DNA of 40,302 nucleotides. Origin: JBMTVN01 sp046047235. GTDB lineage: Bacteria; Verrucomicrobiota; Verrucomicrobiia; Limisphaerales; JAHDYP01. Under the pieces are notes generated by a model. That model had not been told where the DNA came from and made no database searches. It worked only from the letters and a program-made list of their open reading frames with translations. The DNA lies in contig JBJOII010000052.1 of assembly GCA_046047235.1 (NCBI GenBank), positions 1-40,302 of the forward strand. The letters run 5' to 3'. Position 1 is the stretch's first letter. The number at the start of each line of letters is the position of its first letter. Below are positions 1 to 9,500 of this stretch, piece by piece. The translations under genes were made by a program, and so were the position numbers.

Positions 1-219
1 GGGGTGGCGGGGTATCGGGGGAGGTTGGAGGGGTTGGTGGAGGCGGCGGGTCCGAGTGTGCGTTTGCGGTTATTGGGGATTTTAGGGGGATCGGAGGTTC
101 CGGCTTGGGGTGGCGGGGTTTTGCCGGTGGAGGAGGGGGATTGGTTTAGGGGATTACGGGTGCGGATGATGCGGGAGAGTGATGGGGTAGTGAGGGAGGT
201 TTTGGGGCGGAGGCGGTGA
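1..219 (+). CDS. 3' end of an unidentified CDS entering from the left edge
   Basis: An open frame runs from the first base to a TGA at 217-219, giving 72 residues and no convincing start, so it is probably the C-terminus of a longer gene. The codons are dominated by G and T in the third position, as in the other + strand genes of the window, which supports real coding. The end is arginine-rich (VLGRRR). I do not recognise the family. It lies 112 bases upstream of purF on the same strand, so the two could be co-transcribed. Confidence 0.5.
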   Translation, partial: GVAGYRGRLEGLVEAAGPSVRLRLLGILGGSEVPAWGGGVLPVEEGDWFRGLRVRMMRESDGVVREVLGRRR

Positions 220-331
220 GGGGAGGGGGCTTGGGAGTGAGGGGGTTACGCATGAGGGATGGGTTCCTCTGCTGCTGGAGAAAGTTGGTGCTTGATTGGA
301 GGAGCAATCCTCGTTTGGATTTCGCCGCCCG

Positions 332-1804
332 ATGGCCGATCCACAACACACTCATCCGAAGCATTATTGCGGCGTTTTTGGCATTTATGGTCACCCAAAC
401 GCTGCGGAACTAACCTATTACGGGCTATTTGCCCTGCAGCACCGGGGACAGGAGAGCGCCGGGATTGTGGCCTGTGATGGCAAACAATTCCGTGTGCATC
501 GCGGGATGGGGTTAGTGCCGCAGGTGTTTGACGGGAAGACCTTGCATGGGTTGGTGGGGGCGGCGGCGATTGGTCATACGCGTTATTCGACGACGGGGTC
601 TTCGCACTTGCGGAACGCCCAGCCGTTGACGGTGGATTGTGCGCGGGGGCAGATTGCGATTGCGCACAACGGCAATTTGACGAATGCGGCGGCCCTGCGG
701 GATGAGTTGGAGAGCAAGGGATCTATTTTTCAGACTACGGTCGACAGTGAGATTATTTTGCATTTGATGGCGCAGCCGAGTTCGCCGGGGCAGGAGAACA
801 CGTTGGTGCAGGCGATCCGGAGGGCTGAGGGGGCGTTCTCGCTGGTGATCATGACCGAGCAGGAATTGATTGGGGTGAGGGATCCGCATGGGTTTCGGCC
901 GTTATCGATTGGGATGGTGAACGGGGCCTATGTTTTGGCGAGTGAGACGTGTGCCTTTGATTTGATCCAGGCGAAGTTCATTCGGGACGTGGAGCCGGGT
1001 GAGATTGTGATTATTGGGAAGGACGGGTTGAGGAGCATTCAGGCGTTTCCGGAGCAGGAGCGGCGTGCGCTGTGTATTTTCGAGTTTGTGTATTTTGCGC
1101 GGCCGGACAGTCGGCTGAGCGGGCAGACGGTGCATCGTGCGCGGGTGGAGATGGGGCGGCAATTGGCGCGGGAGAATCCGGTGGAGGCGGACATTGTGGT
1201 GCCGGTGCCGGACAGCGGGAATTGTGCTGCCTTGGGGTATTCGCTGGAGTCCGGGATTCCTTTTGAGATGGCATTTGTGCGGAACCACTATGTGGGGCGC
1301 AGTTTTTTACAGCCGTCGCAATTGATTCGGGATTTCAACGTGCGGGTGAAGTTGAATTTAATTGCCGATCTGGTGAAGGGGAAGCGGGTGATTATTGTGG
1401 ACGACTCGATTGTTCGCGGGACGACCTGCAAGGCGCGGGTGAACAATTTGAAGGAGGCTGGGGCGAAGGAGGTGCATGTGATGGTGAGTTGTCCGCCGCA
1501 CATGCATCCGTGCGTGTATGGGATCGATTTTCCGGATCGGGGGAAGTTGATGGCGGCGAACCACTCCCGGGAGGAGATCTGCAAGTATTTGAGTGCGGAT
1601 TCGCTGCATTACCTGTCTGTGAACGGGATGGTGTCGTCGACGGGGTTGAAGGCCGATCAGTTTTGCATGGCCTGTTATGATGGGCGTTATCCGGTTCAGT
1701 ATGATCCGGTTTTGGACAAGCACATCATGGAGCGGCGCAGGGCGCGGGTGGAGACTTTAGGTGAGAGTGTGGCGAAGGAAGATCAGCAGCGAAAGTTGCT
1801 CTAG
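332..1804 (+). CDS. purF: Amidophosphoribosyltransferase (glutamine PRPP amidotransferase)
   Basis: PurF catalyses the first committed step of purine synthesis, making phosphoribosylamine from PRPP and glutamine in the cytoplasm. The 490-residue product starts with a short propeptide before Cys13 in HYCGVFGIYG. That Cys becomes the N-terminal nucleophile after cleavage, as in the Bacillus-type enzymes. The phosphoribosyl site is VIIVDDSIVRGTTCK. Cysteines in RALCIFEF, VSCPPHMHPC and DQFCMAC (a CxxC) match the four ligands of the 4Fe-4S cluster of the Bacillus-type enzyme. I chose the ATG at 332 because it gives a 12-residue propeptide. A TTG at 296 would add 12 residues; neither start has a strong ribosome site, although GGAGGAG lies at 298-304. 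The gene faces DUF971 convergently. Confidence 0.97.
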   Translation: MADPQHTHPKHYCGVFGIYGHPNAAELTYYGLFALQHRGQESAGIVACDGKQFRVHRGMGLVPQVFDGKTLHGLVGAAAIGHTRYSTTGSSHLRNAQPLTVDCARGQIAIAHNGNLTNAAALRDELESKGSIFQTTVDSEIILHLMAQPSSPGQENTLVQAIRRAEGAFSLVIMTEQELIGVRDPHGFRPLSIGMVNGAYVLASETCAFDLIQAKFIRDVEPGEIVIIGKDGLRSIQAFPEQERRALCIFEFVYFARPDSRLSGQTVHRARVEMGRQLARENPVEADIVVPVPDSGNCAALGYSLESGIPFEMAFVRNHYVGRSFLQPSQLIRDFNVRVKLNLIADLVKGKRVIIVDDSIVRGTTCKARVNNLKEAGAKEVHVMVSCPPHMHPCVYGIDFPDRGKLMAANHSREEICKYLSADSLHYLSVNGMVSSTGLKADQFCMACYDGRYPVQYDPVLDKHIMERRRARVETLGESVAKEDQQRKLL

Positions 1805-1842
1805 GCGCAGGGAGGGCGTAGCCCAGTGGGGCAGGGGGGTGT

Positions 1843-1865
1843 GGTGAGTGGGCTCCCCAGTCACC
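1843..1865. terminator. Hairpin between convergent purF and DUF971 genes
   Basis: GGTGAGTGGG (1843-1852) pairs with CCCAGTCACC (1856-1865) across a 3-nt loop, with a single G-G mismatch inside a 5+4 bp stem. It lies in the short gap between converging genes, where a bidirectional terminator is expected. No clear U-tract follows on either strand, so the terminator role is an inference. Confidence 0.4.
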
Positions 1866-1905
1866 TTGACCCGCGGTATTCAGAAGGGCGGTTGGGAGTG
1901 CGGAG

Positions 1906-2211
1906 TTATTCTGCTGGTGGGGCGATTTCGAGGAGGTATGGGAAGGTGAACAGGCCGGAGTTATGGCCATCGGCCCAGGTGGGTTGGAAGGCATAGCCTC
2001 CGACGGGTTTGATGCGGAGGAGTTGGAATGATTGGGGGCTGAGTTTCTGGTCGGGGGCTTTGTAGAGATTGCCCATGACATCCATTTCGCCTTTACAGCC
2101 GGCGCAGGGGCAGGCGCGGCGGAGTTTTTCGAGCGGGATGAAACTTTCCTGGCCGTTCTCCCATTTGATGGCGAGTTCCTGGCCGATGGTTTGGAGGTTG
2201 GTGGGGCGCAT
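1906..2211 (-). CDS. DUF971 protein (gamma-butyrobetaine hydroxylase N-terminal-like)
   Basis: This 101-residue protein matches the DUF971 family. The pattern KWENGQESFIPLEKLR is followed by the zinc-ligand-like RRACPCAGC and, later, by GGYAFQPTWADGHNSGLFTF. The same fold forms the N-terminal domain of gamma-butyrobetaine hydroxylase, and stand-alone versions are often found near Fe-S or scaffold genes, but their function is not established. It is the last gene of a three-gene - strand run after trpA and the guanylyltransferase, 14 bases behind the latter. Codons end mostly in C, as in other - strand genes here. Confidence 0.9.
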   Translation of the reverse strand: MRPTNLQTIGQELAIKWENGQESFIPLEKLRRACPCAGCKGEMDVMGNLYKAPDQKLSPQSFQLLRIKPVGGYAFQPTWADGHNSGLFTFPYLLEIAPPAE

Positions 2212-2225
2212 AGAGAGGGGGCTTT

Positions 2226-3413
2226 TTAGGTCAGCTTTTTGAGGCGTTTGTCGGAGGCCATTTTCTTGACGAGATCCTTGATTTTCTGGGCCTGACTACG
2301 GTGGGCGAGGAGAGTGGCGTCGTCTGTTTGGACGAAGATGGAGTCACGGAGGCCGACAACGGCTATGGGGGTGCGGTTTTTGGTGCGGGCGTCGAAGATG
2401 ATATTGCGTGCGGCGTCGACGTGGATGAAGTCGGCTACGGCGCAGTTGCCTTCGGCGTCGGGTTTGATGTGGCGGCTGAGTGCGGTCCAAGAGCCGAGGT
2501 CATCCCAGCTGAAGTCACCGGCGGCGGCGACGACGTTTTGGGCTTTTTCCATGAGGGCGTAATCGACGGAGATGCGTTGGACGGTGGGGTAGTCTTTGGC
2601 GAGGGTGCGGTTGAGTTTAGCGGGGTTACTGGCGGCATTGAACCAGCGTTGGCAGAGCTGGTGGAGGGCGGGTTGATGTTTTTGGAGGGCTTCGGTGATG
2701 GTGACGAAGCTCCAGATGAACATGCCGGCGTTCCAGCGGTGGTGTCCGCTATTGAGGTATTCGATGGCTTTCTCGAGGTGGGGTTTTTCGACGAACCGTT
2801 CGACTTTATGGAAGCGGGTTTTGGTTTTTTTGGTGGTGGAGGGGGGTGGCAGGTCTTTTCCGAGTTCGATATAGCCGTAGCCGGTGGCGGGTTCGGTGGG
2901 TTTGATACCGATGGTGACCATGGCTTGGCCGCGGCTGGCGAGGTCGAAGCAGTCGCTGAGTGTTTGCTGGAATTGTTTTTCGTTGGGGATGACGTGGTCG
3001 GCGGGGAGGACGGCCATGATGCCGGTGGTGGAGCGGCTGCCGACGAGTGCGGCGCCGAGGGTGACGGCGGCGGCGGTATCGCGGCCCATGGGTTCGGCGA
3101 CGAGGTTTTCGCGGGGGATTTTGGGAAGTTGTTTTTGGACTTCTTTGAGTTGGGCTTTGTTGGTGATGACGAAGATATTTTTGGCGGGGACGAGGGGGAG
3201 GACGCGATTGACGGCTTGTTGGAGGAAGGATTCTTTACTGAGGAGGCGGATGAGTTGTTTGGGGGTGGCTTCGCGGCTTACGGGCCAGAAGCGTTCGCCG
3301 CGTCCGCCGGCCATGATGATGACGAAGCGGTCTTGGTTGGAGGATGGGGCGCTTTTTTTCCTGGCGGCGGGTTGTTTTTTGGTGGAGGTGGGCCGCTTGG
3401 TTTTGGCTTTCAT
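2226..3413 (-). CDS. manC: Mannose-1-phosphate guanylyltransferase
   Basis: The enzyme makes GDP-mannose from mannose-1-phosphate and GTP, supplying surface polysaccharide and glycoprotein synthesis. The 395-residue protein carries the nucleotidyltransferase signature IIMAGGRGERFWPVSRE followed by TPKQ near residue 33. It also has VEKPHLEKAIEYL and WNAGMFIWSF, which are typical of the GDP-mannose pyrophosphorylase family, and the length fits a single-domain enzyme without the isomerase domain of bifunctional ManC/AlgA. A lysine-rich extension of about 28 residues precedes the catalytic domain and is probably disordered. It starts 12 bases after trpA stops, so the two are likely co-transcribed. 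The pairing with trpA shows no evident pathway link. Confidence 0.93.
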   Translation of the reverse strand: MKAKTKRPTSTKKQPAARKKSAPSSNQDRFVIIMAGGRGERFWPVSREATPKQLIRLLSKESFLQQAVNRVLPLVPAKNIFVITNKAQLKEVQKQLPKIPRENLVAEPMGRDTAAAVTLGAALVGSRSTTGIMAVLPADHVIPNEKQFQQTLSDCFDLASRGQAMVTIGIKPTEPATGYGYIELGKDLPPPSTTKKTKTRFHKVERFVEKPHLEKAIEYLNSGHHRWNAGMFIWSFVTITEALQKHQPALHQLCQRWFNAASNPAKLNRTLAKDYPTVQRISVDYALMEKAQNVVAAAGDFSWDDLGSWTALSRHIKPDAEGNCAVADFIHVDAARNIIFDARTKNRTPIAVVGLRDSIFVQTDDATLLAHRSQAQKIKDLVKKMASDKRLKKLT

Positions 3414-3425
3414 GGGCGGTGGGGG

Positions 3426-4226
3426 TTATTGGGATTTGATGGCGGTGGCGATATCCTGGACGAAGCTGGCGACTTGGGGGACGAGGTTGGGGGAGGAGCC
3501 GAGGTCGGCGATTTGTTTGACGATGGCGCTGCCGACGACGACGCCTTCGGCGTTGGCGGCGACCTGGGCGGCTTGTTCGGGGTTGGAGACGCCGAAGCCC
3601 ACGGCGATGGGGAGGGAGGTATGTTGGCGGATGCGAGCGGTCATTTCGGCGAGGTTAGCGGCGATTTGGGACTGCATGCCGGTGACGCCTTCGCGCGAGA
3701 CGTAGTAGATGAAGCCGCGGGCGTGTTGGACGATGGAGGCGATGCGGTTTTCGGGAGTTGTGGGAGCGACGAGGAGGATGGGGCAGAGGTTGGCTTTTTT
3801 CATGGCCTGTTCGTAGTCGGCGCCTTCTTCCGGGGGAAGATCGAGGACGAGGAGACCGTCGACACCGGCTTGGGCGGCATTTTGGATGAATTGATCGAGG
3901 CCCTGGCGGTAGATGAGGTTGTAATAGAGGTAGAGGACGATGGGGATTTCTGAGGATTGGCGGATTTGGCGGACGGTATCGAGCACGCCGGAGGGGGTAG
4001 TTCCGGAGGCGAGGCCGCGTTGGGCGGCGAGCTGGTTGACCACGCCATCGGCGAGGGGGTCGCTGAAGGGGACGCCTAGTTCGAGGATATCGACGCCGGC
4101 CTGGTCGAAGGCGAGGGCGAGCTGGAGGGTGGCATTGAGGTTGGGGTCACCGGCGCCGATATAGACGACGAAGCCTTTCTGGTGATTTTCCTGCAGTTGT
4201 TTGAAGCGTGCCTCGATGCGGTTCAT
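3426..4226 (-). CDS. trpA: Tryptophan synthase alpha subunit
   Basis: TrpA cleaves indole-3-glycerol phosphate to indole and glyceraldehyde-3-phosphate and passes indole to TrpB. The 266-residue TIM barrel has ILELGVPFSDPLADG, which places the catalytic pair at Glu49 and Asp60, the same numbers as in E. coli. The phosphate-binding part VGFGVSNPEQA and the late GVVVGSAIV are also present. No trpB lies in the window: trpA is first in a - strand run with the guanylyltransferase and DUF971, and the upstream neighbour is divergent, so trpB must be elsewhere or farther off. The start at 4226 gives the standard N-terminus MNRIEARF. Confidence 0.97.
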   Translation of the reverse strand: MNRIEARFKQLQENHQKGFVVYIGAGDPNLNATLQLALAFDQAGVDILELGVPFSDPLADGVVNQLAAQRGLASGTTPSGVLDTVRQIRQSSEIPIVLYLYYNLIYRQGLDQFIQNAAQAGVDGLLVLDLPPEEGADYEQAMKKANLCPILLVAPTTPENRIASIVQHARGFIYYVSREGVTGMQSQIAANLAEMTARIRQHTSLPIAVGFGVSNPEQAAQVAANAEGVVVGSAIVKQIADLGSSPNLVPQVASFVQDIATAIKSQ

Positions 4227-4330
4227 GGGTGGGCTAGTGTTAGGATTCGGGTGCGGGTGTGCAACCGTGTAATTGGGATTTGGGGGTGTGAAGCTTGCGT
4301 GGGGGTATTACGGGGGGTATGGGTGGGTGC

Positions 4331-6091
4331 ATGAGAACTGGTTGGCAGCGATGTTCGCGTCTGGTTGGGTGTGGGTTGATGGTATTGGCGGGTTTGGCTG
4401 GGGTTTTTGGGGCGGGTTTTTGGGATGAATTTGATGGGGAACAGGTGGATACGGCGCTTTGGGAGGTGGTTCTACCGTATTCGAATTTGCCTGTATCGCG
4501 GGCGGAGGTTTTTCAGGGGAGGCTGGAGTTGTTCAGGAGGGGGATTCTGGAGGCTCGTGACGCGTTTTCTGGCGGGCTAGACATTGAGGGGTCGTTTCGT
4601 TTTTCGACGGGTGATGACATCTTGACGCTTGTGCTTCGCTCGGGTTTGGAGGTGGTGGATCAGAACGAGCGGCTGGGGGTGCAGGTGTTATTTCAGAGCA
4701 AGGATTCCCGGGTGCTGGTGCTATCTGAGCCGTTTAGTACGAACCGGCATATTGGATCTTTTCAGTATACATCGGACGGGGAGGTTCCGTTTCGGGTGAC
4801 GGATGACGGGTCGTTGCTGAGGGTTTATTCGCGTACTTTGACCAACATGGTGATGGCGGTGGAGGTAGCGGGGGGATGGGGGGATCGGTTTGCTTTGTAT
4901 AATTCGATTTCGACGAGTGGTGGGGTTTCGGTGGACTACATCTCGGTGGAGCCTTTGGAGACGACGATTCTATTGGATGGGAAGCGGGCGAGGGGTGGGG
5001 ATGTGGTTCGGCAGGGGGATCCGGTGACGGTGACGTTGCAGGGTCATTGGTTGGGAGGGCAGGTGTTTTACACCTTGGATGGGACGGTGCCTTCATTTGT
5101 GAAGCAGCGTTATGACGGGCCTTTTGTATTGAGTGAGAGCGCGCGTATTCGGGCGGTGACGTACAGTTCGGATTTTCAGCGCAGCATGGGGTCTGCGGTC
5201 GTGGATTTTGAGGTATTGCCGAGGTACAAGGTTGAGGACGGGACTTTGGGTGGCGGCGTGGTGGAGATGGAGCCGGCGGGTGGTTTGTATTATGAGGGTA
5301 CGGAGGTGACATTGACTGCGAGGGCTGAAGCGGGTTGGGAGTTTATGGGCTGGGAGGGGGGAGGCGACACGAATCCTGTGGTGCAGCTGGTGGTGACGAA
5401 TGATGTGGGGGTGAGCGCGATTTTCGGGACTCGCCCCGAGTGGGTCATCGTGGGGTCCGAGCCGGGTGCGGGGGGGAGTATTCTGGTGGAGCCAGAGATG
5501 GAAGTTGTGCCATTTGGGACGGTATTGCAGGTGAACGGTGTGCCGGACGAGGGGTGTTATTTCTTTGGCTGGGCGAATGCGGTGACGGGCAATGTGAGTC
5601 CGGTTTTTCTGAATGTGGATCGCGCGCCATTTGGTGTGACTGCCTTGTTTGGGAAGCTGGAGTCCACGCAGGTGAGGTTGGATCTTGAGATTAGCGGTTT
5701 GGGGTTGGTGTTGCTGGATCCTCCGCAGAACGTATTTGCGAGAGGGGAAACTGTTCGGCTTGAGGCCATAGCGGGGCCGGGGATGGTGCTTGGCGGGTGG
5801 AGTGGCGATTTGGTGGGCGGGGCTACCCAGTTGGAATTAGTCATGGACGCGGACAAGAGAGTGACGGTGACGTTTGTGGAGGCTTTCAGGCTGGGAGTGC
5901 GTCCCCTGAGTCCGGGGGATGTTCTGATTCTGGATTTGGAGGGGGAGGATGGGGTGGTTTACACCATTGAGAAATCGCCGGATTGGATTGAGTGGGAGAG
6001 CGCAGTGGTGGTGACGAACCGGGAGGGTGTGCCCATTCTTGTTCCTACTGGGCCGGGAGCGCCCTGGTATTATCGGGCTCGGTTGGACTAG
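4331..6091 (+). CDS. Large secreted protein with chitobiase-C-like and InlB-like repeats
   Basis: This protein of about 586 residues starts with a signal peptide (LVGCGLMVLAGLAGVFGA). A beta-rich region follows, beginning FWDEFDGEQVDTALWEV, that looks like a laminin-G/concanavalin-type fold. Next comes a segment of the chitobiase C-terminal type (QVFYTLDGTVPSF, then SARIRAVTYSSD). At least three divergent InlB-type bacterial repeats follow, each with a G-W core (GWEFMGWEGGGDTN, CYFFGWANAVTGN, GMVLGGWSGDLVGG). The C-terminus resembles the tail domains of large Verrucomicrobiota exoproteins. No catalytic motif was found, so a surface or adhesive role is only a guess. The ATG at 4331 was preferred over TTG 4295 and ATG 4319 because it gives a compact signal peptide. 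It is divergent from trpA. Confidence 0.75.
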   Translation: MRTGWQRCSRLVGCGLMVLAGLAGVFGAGFWDEFDGEQVDTALWEVVLPYSNLPVSRAEVFQGRLELFRRGILEARDAFSGGLDIEGSFRFSTGDDILTLVLRSGLEVVDQNERLGVQVLFQSKDSRVLVLSEPFSTNRHIGSFQYTSDGEVPFRVTDDGSLLRVYSRTLTNMVMAVEVAGGWGDRFALYNSISTSGGVSVDYISVEPLETTILLDGKRARGGDVVRQGDPVTVTLQGHWLGGQVFYTLDGTVPSFVKQRYDGPFVLSESARIRAVTYSSDFQRSMGSAVVDFEVLPRYKVEDGTLGGGVVEMEPAGGLYYEGTEVTLTARAEAGWEFMGWEGGGDTNPVVQLVVTNDVGVSAIFGTRPEWVIVGSEPGAGGSILVEPEMEVVPFGTVLQVNGVPDEGCYFFGWANAVTGNVSPVFLNVDRAPFGVTALFGKLESTQVRLDLEISGLGLVLLDPPQNVFARGETVRLEAIAGPGMVLGGWSGDLVGGATQLELVMDADKRVTVTFVEAFRLGVRPLSPGDVLILDLEGEDGVVYTIEKSPDWIEWESAVVVTNREGVPILVPTGPGAPWYYRARLD

Positions 6092-6243
6092 GAGCCGGCG
6101 CTCTGTGCATCGTGCGATGCGCGATGCAGGGAGAGAGGAGAGGGGAGAGGGGAGAGAGTGGGGGGATGTTGGCTGTGGATCGTTGGGCCAAGGGTAGTGG
6201 GGCTTCTGTACACTGCCAACGGCTAAGAGCCAGCTTCGGTTTT

Positions 6244-6279
6244 CGATCCCGATCCCGATAGCGATAGCGATTTCGATGG
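6244..6279. repeat. CGATNN hexamer array, copy A (6 units)
   Basis: Six consecutive hexamers share CGAT and differ in the last two bases: CC, CC, AG, AG, TT, GG. The same array type, with different unit numbers, appears at 18397-18426 and 22019-22060. Confidence 0.85.
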
Positions 6280-6342
6280 CATGGAAGGGCTGAGGGCTGA
6301 GGGCTGAGCGCAGAGGGCAGAGGGCTGAGCGGGAAGCGCAGA

Positions 6343-6384
6343 GGGCTGAGGGCTGAGGGCTGAGGGCTGAGGGCTGAGGGCTGA
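6343..6384 (+). repeat. Six tandem GGGCTGA heptamers
   Basis: Six exact copies of the 7-mer GGGCTGA lie head to tail on the + strand. The four-base spacing between G3 runs allows a G-quadruplex. It lies 3' of two converging genes. Confidence 0.9.
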
Positions 6385-6507
6385 TCGGGAAGCGCAGAGC
6401 GCAGAGGGCAGTGTATGGCGCGATGCGCGATGCGCGATGCAGGGAGAGGGGAGAACGTGACCTGCTTTCTCTCTTCGTTCTCCTGTCTGCAGAGTGAAGC
6501 GTAAAGT

Positions 6508-9500
6508 TTAAGGGGTGAGGGGTATGTGCCAGGTGCCGTGGAGGCCGAGGGGGAACCAGAGGCCATCGGTGAGGGAGCCTTGGGCTTTGGAGGCATCGAT
6601 ACCGTAGCAGAGGCTGGGTTCGAAGGTGCCCAGGTGGGTGGGGGTTGTGGGGGTCGGAAGGTGGATCACCTGGATGCTGCTGTAGGCATTACCGATGAGG
6701 AGGTTGTCGACCGACTCGAAGGAATAGGGGATTTGCTTTAGTGGGAGCGAGTTTAGGGTGGCGAACTGTTTTTCGGGGGTGAGCTGAAGGACATCGAGGG
6801 AGCCTGAACCGCTCTCTGCTGTTTGGCCGAGGTAGATGGTATCGTTCTGGATTTTTACCGGACGAGGCCAGGTGGTGGGGAGGGGGAGGGAAGCGATCTG
6901 GAAGACTTCTACGCCGTCGTAGGCGAGGGCGTCGATATATTCGGATCCGTTGTAGGACCAGTCGGCAGTGGGTTCCCAGTGGGTGCCTTGAGTGTAGAGG
7001 ACGGAGCCTTGGTGTCCGACGGATTCGAGACGGCCGGGGAGCGGAATGGGCTGGCGTAATTCGGGGTGGGTGGGGTCGGAGTAGTCGATGACGTCGAGTT
7101 CGTGTCGGGTCGCGGTGAACCAGTCCGGGGCGGTGTCCTTTCTGGGTTCACCGGTGGTGGGGTCGATGACGGTGATGTCTTCCGGGGGCAGGGTGCGGGC
7201 ATGGCTGAGGTAGACGAGGTTTTGTTGTGGGAATGCCGGGGTGAAGGCGTAGGCGTTGGGGATCTCGACGGTGAGGTCGGAGAGCAGTTGAGGTGATTCT
7301 GGTGTAGCGAGGTTGATGGCGATGAAGCGGTTGCCGCCCGGGGTGGATCCTCCCCAGTAGTAGCGGGGCATGATTTCCGGGGCGCCGAGGGGGGTATCCC
7401 AGAAGGGGTAGTAGTAGCCGTAGTTGCCGCCGCCTGCGAGGACGAGGAGGTTGGGTTGGAGGAAGAGGAACTGGAAGTTACCTCCCCAGCCGAGGGGGGC
7501 GACGGTGGTTTCGAGGGTGCTGACGAGGGTTATTGGGTTATCGGGTTGGTTTAGGCTGTAGAGTGAGAGCCGGAGATTATGTGGGGAGTCAGGTGCTTGG
7601 ATATCGGGGGTGCCTTGGATGCCTTGGAGGATGGCGAGCAGGTTGTCGTGGACATCGGTGCCGAGGATGGGCCAGTCGGTGGGGAGTTGAATGGAGGCGA
7701 GGGGGGTATCGGGATCTGTGGTGGTGGAGACTTGGATGGAGGAGGGGCCGAGCCATTCGTTGCCGCGGGTGATTTGGATGAGTTGGTCGTTGTGCGGGAA
7801 GACGTCATCGGTAGACCAGGCGAGCGTGAGGGTGGAGGTGATGGAGGGGAGGTCGCGGTTGGAGATATCGACGCTGAGGAGTTCGAGGTTTGAGACCGAG
7901 AGGATCCGGTTTTGGTGGATGGTGGTACGGCGTGCGCCGAAGCGGTGGAGGATTTCGCCGCGGAGTTCGAGCTGGCCTGGGTTGAGGTTGAAATCGATCA
8001 GTTGGACACGTGAGGCGTAGGTGCCGTTGTTTTCGCCGGTATAGGGGACGAGGATGAGGTTGTCATCGGGCAGAACCGTGAAGGCTTTCTCGGTGGCATT
8101 GGCTTCGCTCCAGGAGTAGCCATCGCCGAGTGAGACGCGTTGGGTGAGAGTTGGGTTGGCGGGGTTGGACACATCGAAGAGAGAGACGGCGGCGCGGCGC
8201 CCGTCGGTATCATCGATTCCCATGGCGAGGAGGTGTGAGCCGAGGGGGTGGATATAGGTGGACCAGCCGGGGACGTGGAGTTCGCCGGTGATGGTAGGTT
8301 GGTTGGGGTTGGAGATGTCGACGACCCAGAGGGGGTCGACGACGAAGTAGGTGACGATGTAGGCGAGGTTTTGGTCGAAGCGGGTGGCGAAGAGGCGTTC
8401 GCCGCGTCCGAGGTCGAGTTGTCCCAGTTTCTTTAGGGTATTGGTTTGGGGTTGGGAGGGTGAGGGGAGGTGGAAGGTTTCGAGTCGGTTTAGCCAGGTA
8501 TTGCTGGTGGTTTCCCAGGCGGCGGAGACGATGCGCAGAGTATCGTTGTACCAGTGGATTTTGAATTTATCGTTGATGGAGCCGAAGGTGGTGACGGATC
8601 CGATTTCGGCGATTTGACCTGAGGGGTTGGAGATATCGAAGACGCGGAGGGTGGAGGTGGGATAGTTCTGTGGGTTTTGGGCGGCGACGAAGAGGAAGGA
8701 GGGGGTGGCTTGGATGACGAGGCCGTTACCGGTGAAGCGTTGTTCGTGGGCGATGGTGGGGGATGCGGGGTTATCGAGGTTGATACTGTAGACCGTGATG
8801 CCCCATTGCCAGGAGTTATCGGGTAGGGATTGGAAGGATTCTGTGGCGAGGTAGAGGATGGAGCCGACGAGGCGGCTTTCGCGAATGGAGCCGGTGACGG
8901 GGAGGGTTGCGGCTAGAGTTGGGTTGGGTTGGGTGACATTGGCGATGATGACTGAGCTTTGGTTGCCTTCGGGGCCCCAGTAGCAGGGGTCGGTGGAGAG
9001 GAGGACTGTGTAGGAATTCTGGAGGAGGTACATTTCCTCGCCCTGGGTGGGGAGGTTGAGAGTGCCGGTGAGGATGGGGGAGTCTGGATCGGAGACATCG
9101 ATGACTTGGAGGCCACGGTATTGGTTGAAGACGTAGAGTGTATTGTTTTTGAGCTTCCAGATATCGGATTCTTCAACTTGCCGGTCTTCGGTGGAGTTGG
9201 CGTCTTCACCCGGTGTGGCGGCTACGGGACCGTCGAGGTAGCGGAGGTCGTAACCGGCGCCGGGTTCCGGGTTAAACTGGCTAAGCCCTTCGTAGAAAAT
9301 TTCGGGCAGGGGTTCTGTGGCGTCGGCCCGGACGCGGAGGAGTTCGAGGTGTTTGGAGATGGGGATGCGGAAGGTGATTTCGGCGGGGTTACCGTTGATG
9401 CGGGCGACGGCGCGGGGCTGCCATGCACCGGCGTCGTGGAACTGGCGGGATTCCAGAGTGATTTTTCGCAGGCCTTCAGGCACGGAGACGGTGACGAGGA

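Larger units (their letters stand above)
6092..6507. repeat. 416-base gap packed with tandem and dispersed repeats
   Basis: No gene is visible between these convergent genes. In order the gap holds overlapping GCGATGC-type palindromes (about 6106-6127), a GA-rich tract (6128-6158), a stretch ending ACTGCCAACGGCTAAGA, a CGATNN hexamer array of six units (6244-6279), three GGGCTGA heptamers (6287-6307), GCAGAG spacers, six perfect GGGCTGA heptamers (6343-6384), a second GCGATGC cluster (6419-6440), a GA tract, and a GTGACCTG module with a hairpin (6457-6499). Close relatives of most of these blocks recur at 18.3 kb, 22.0 kb and 34.8 kb. Confidence 0.85.

Noticed and set aside
2301..3953. Long + strand open frame (550 codons) opposite the guanylyltransferase and trpA genes
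   Set aside because: It is rich in Gly, Asp, Glu and Val and has no family resemblance. It is an antisense shadow caused by the C-ending codons of two well-recognised - strand genes.
6092..6507. CRISPR array suggested by the dense tandem repeats
   Set aside because: The units are 6-7 bases with no spacers of even length and no cas genes nearby, so they are simple tandem repeats.
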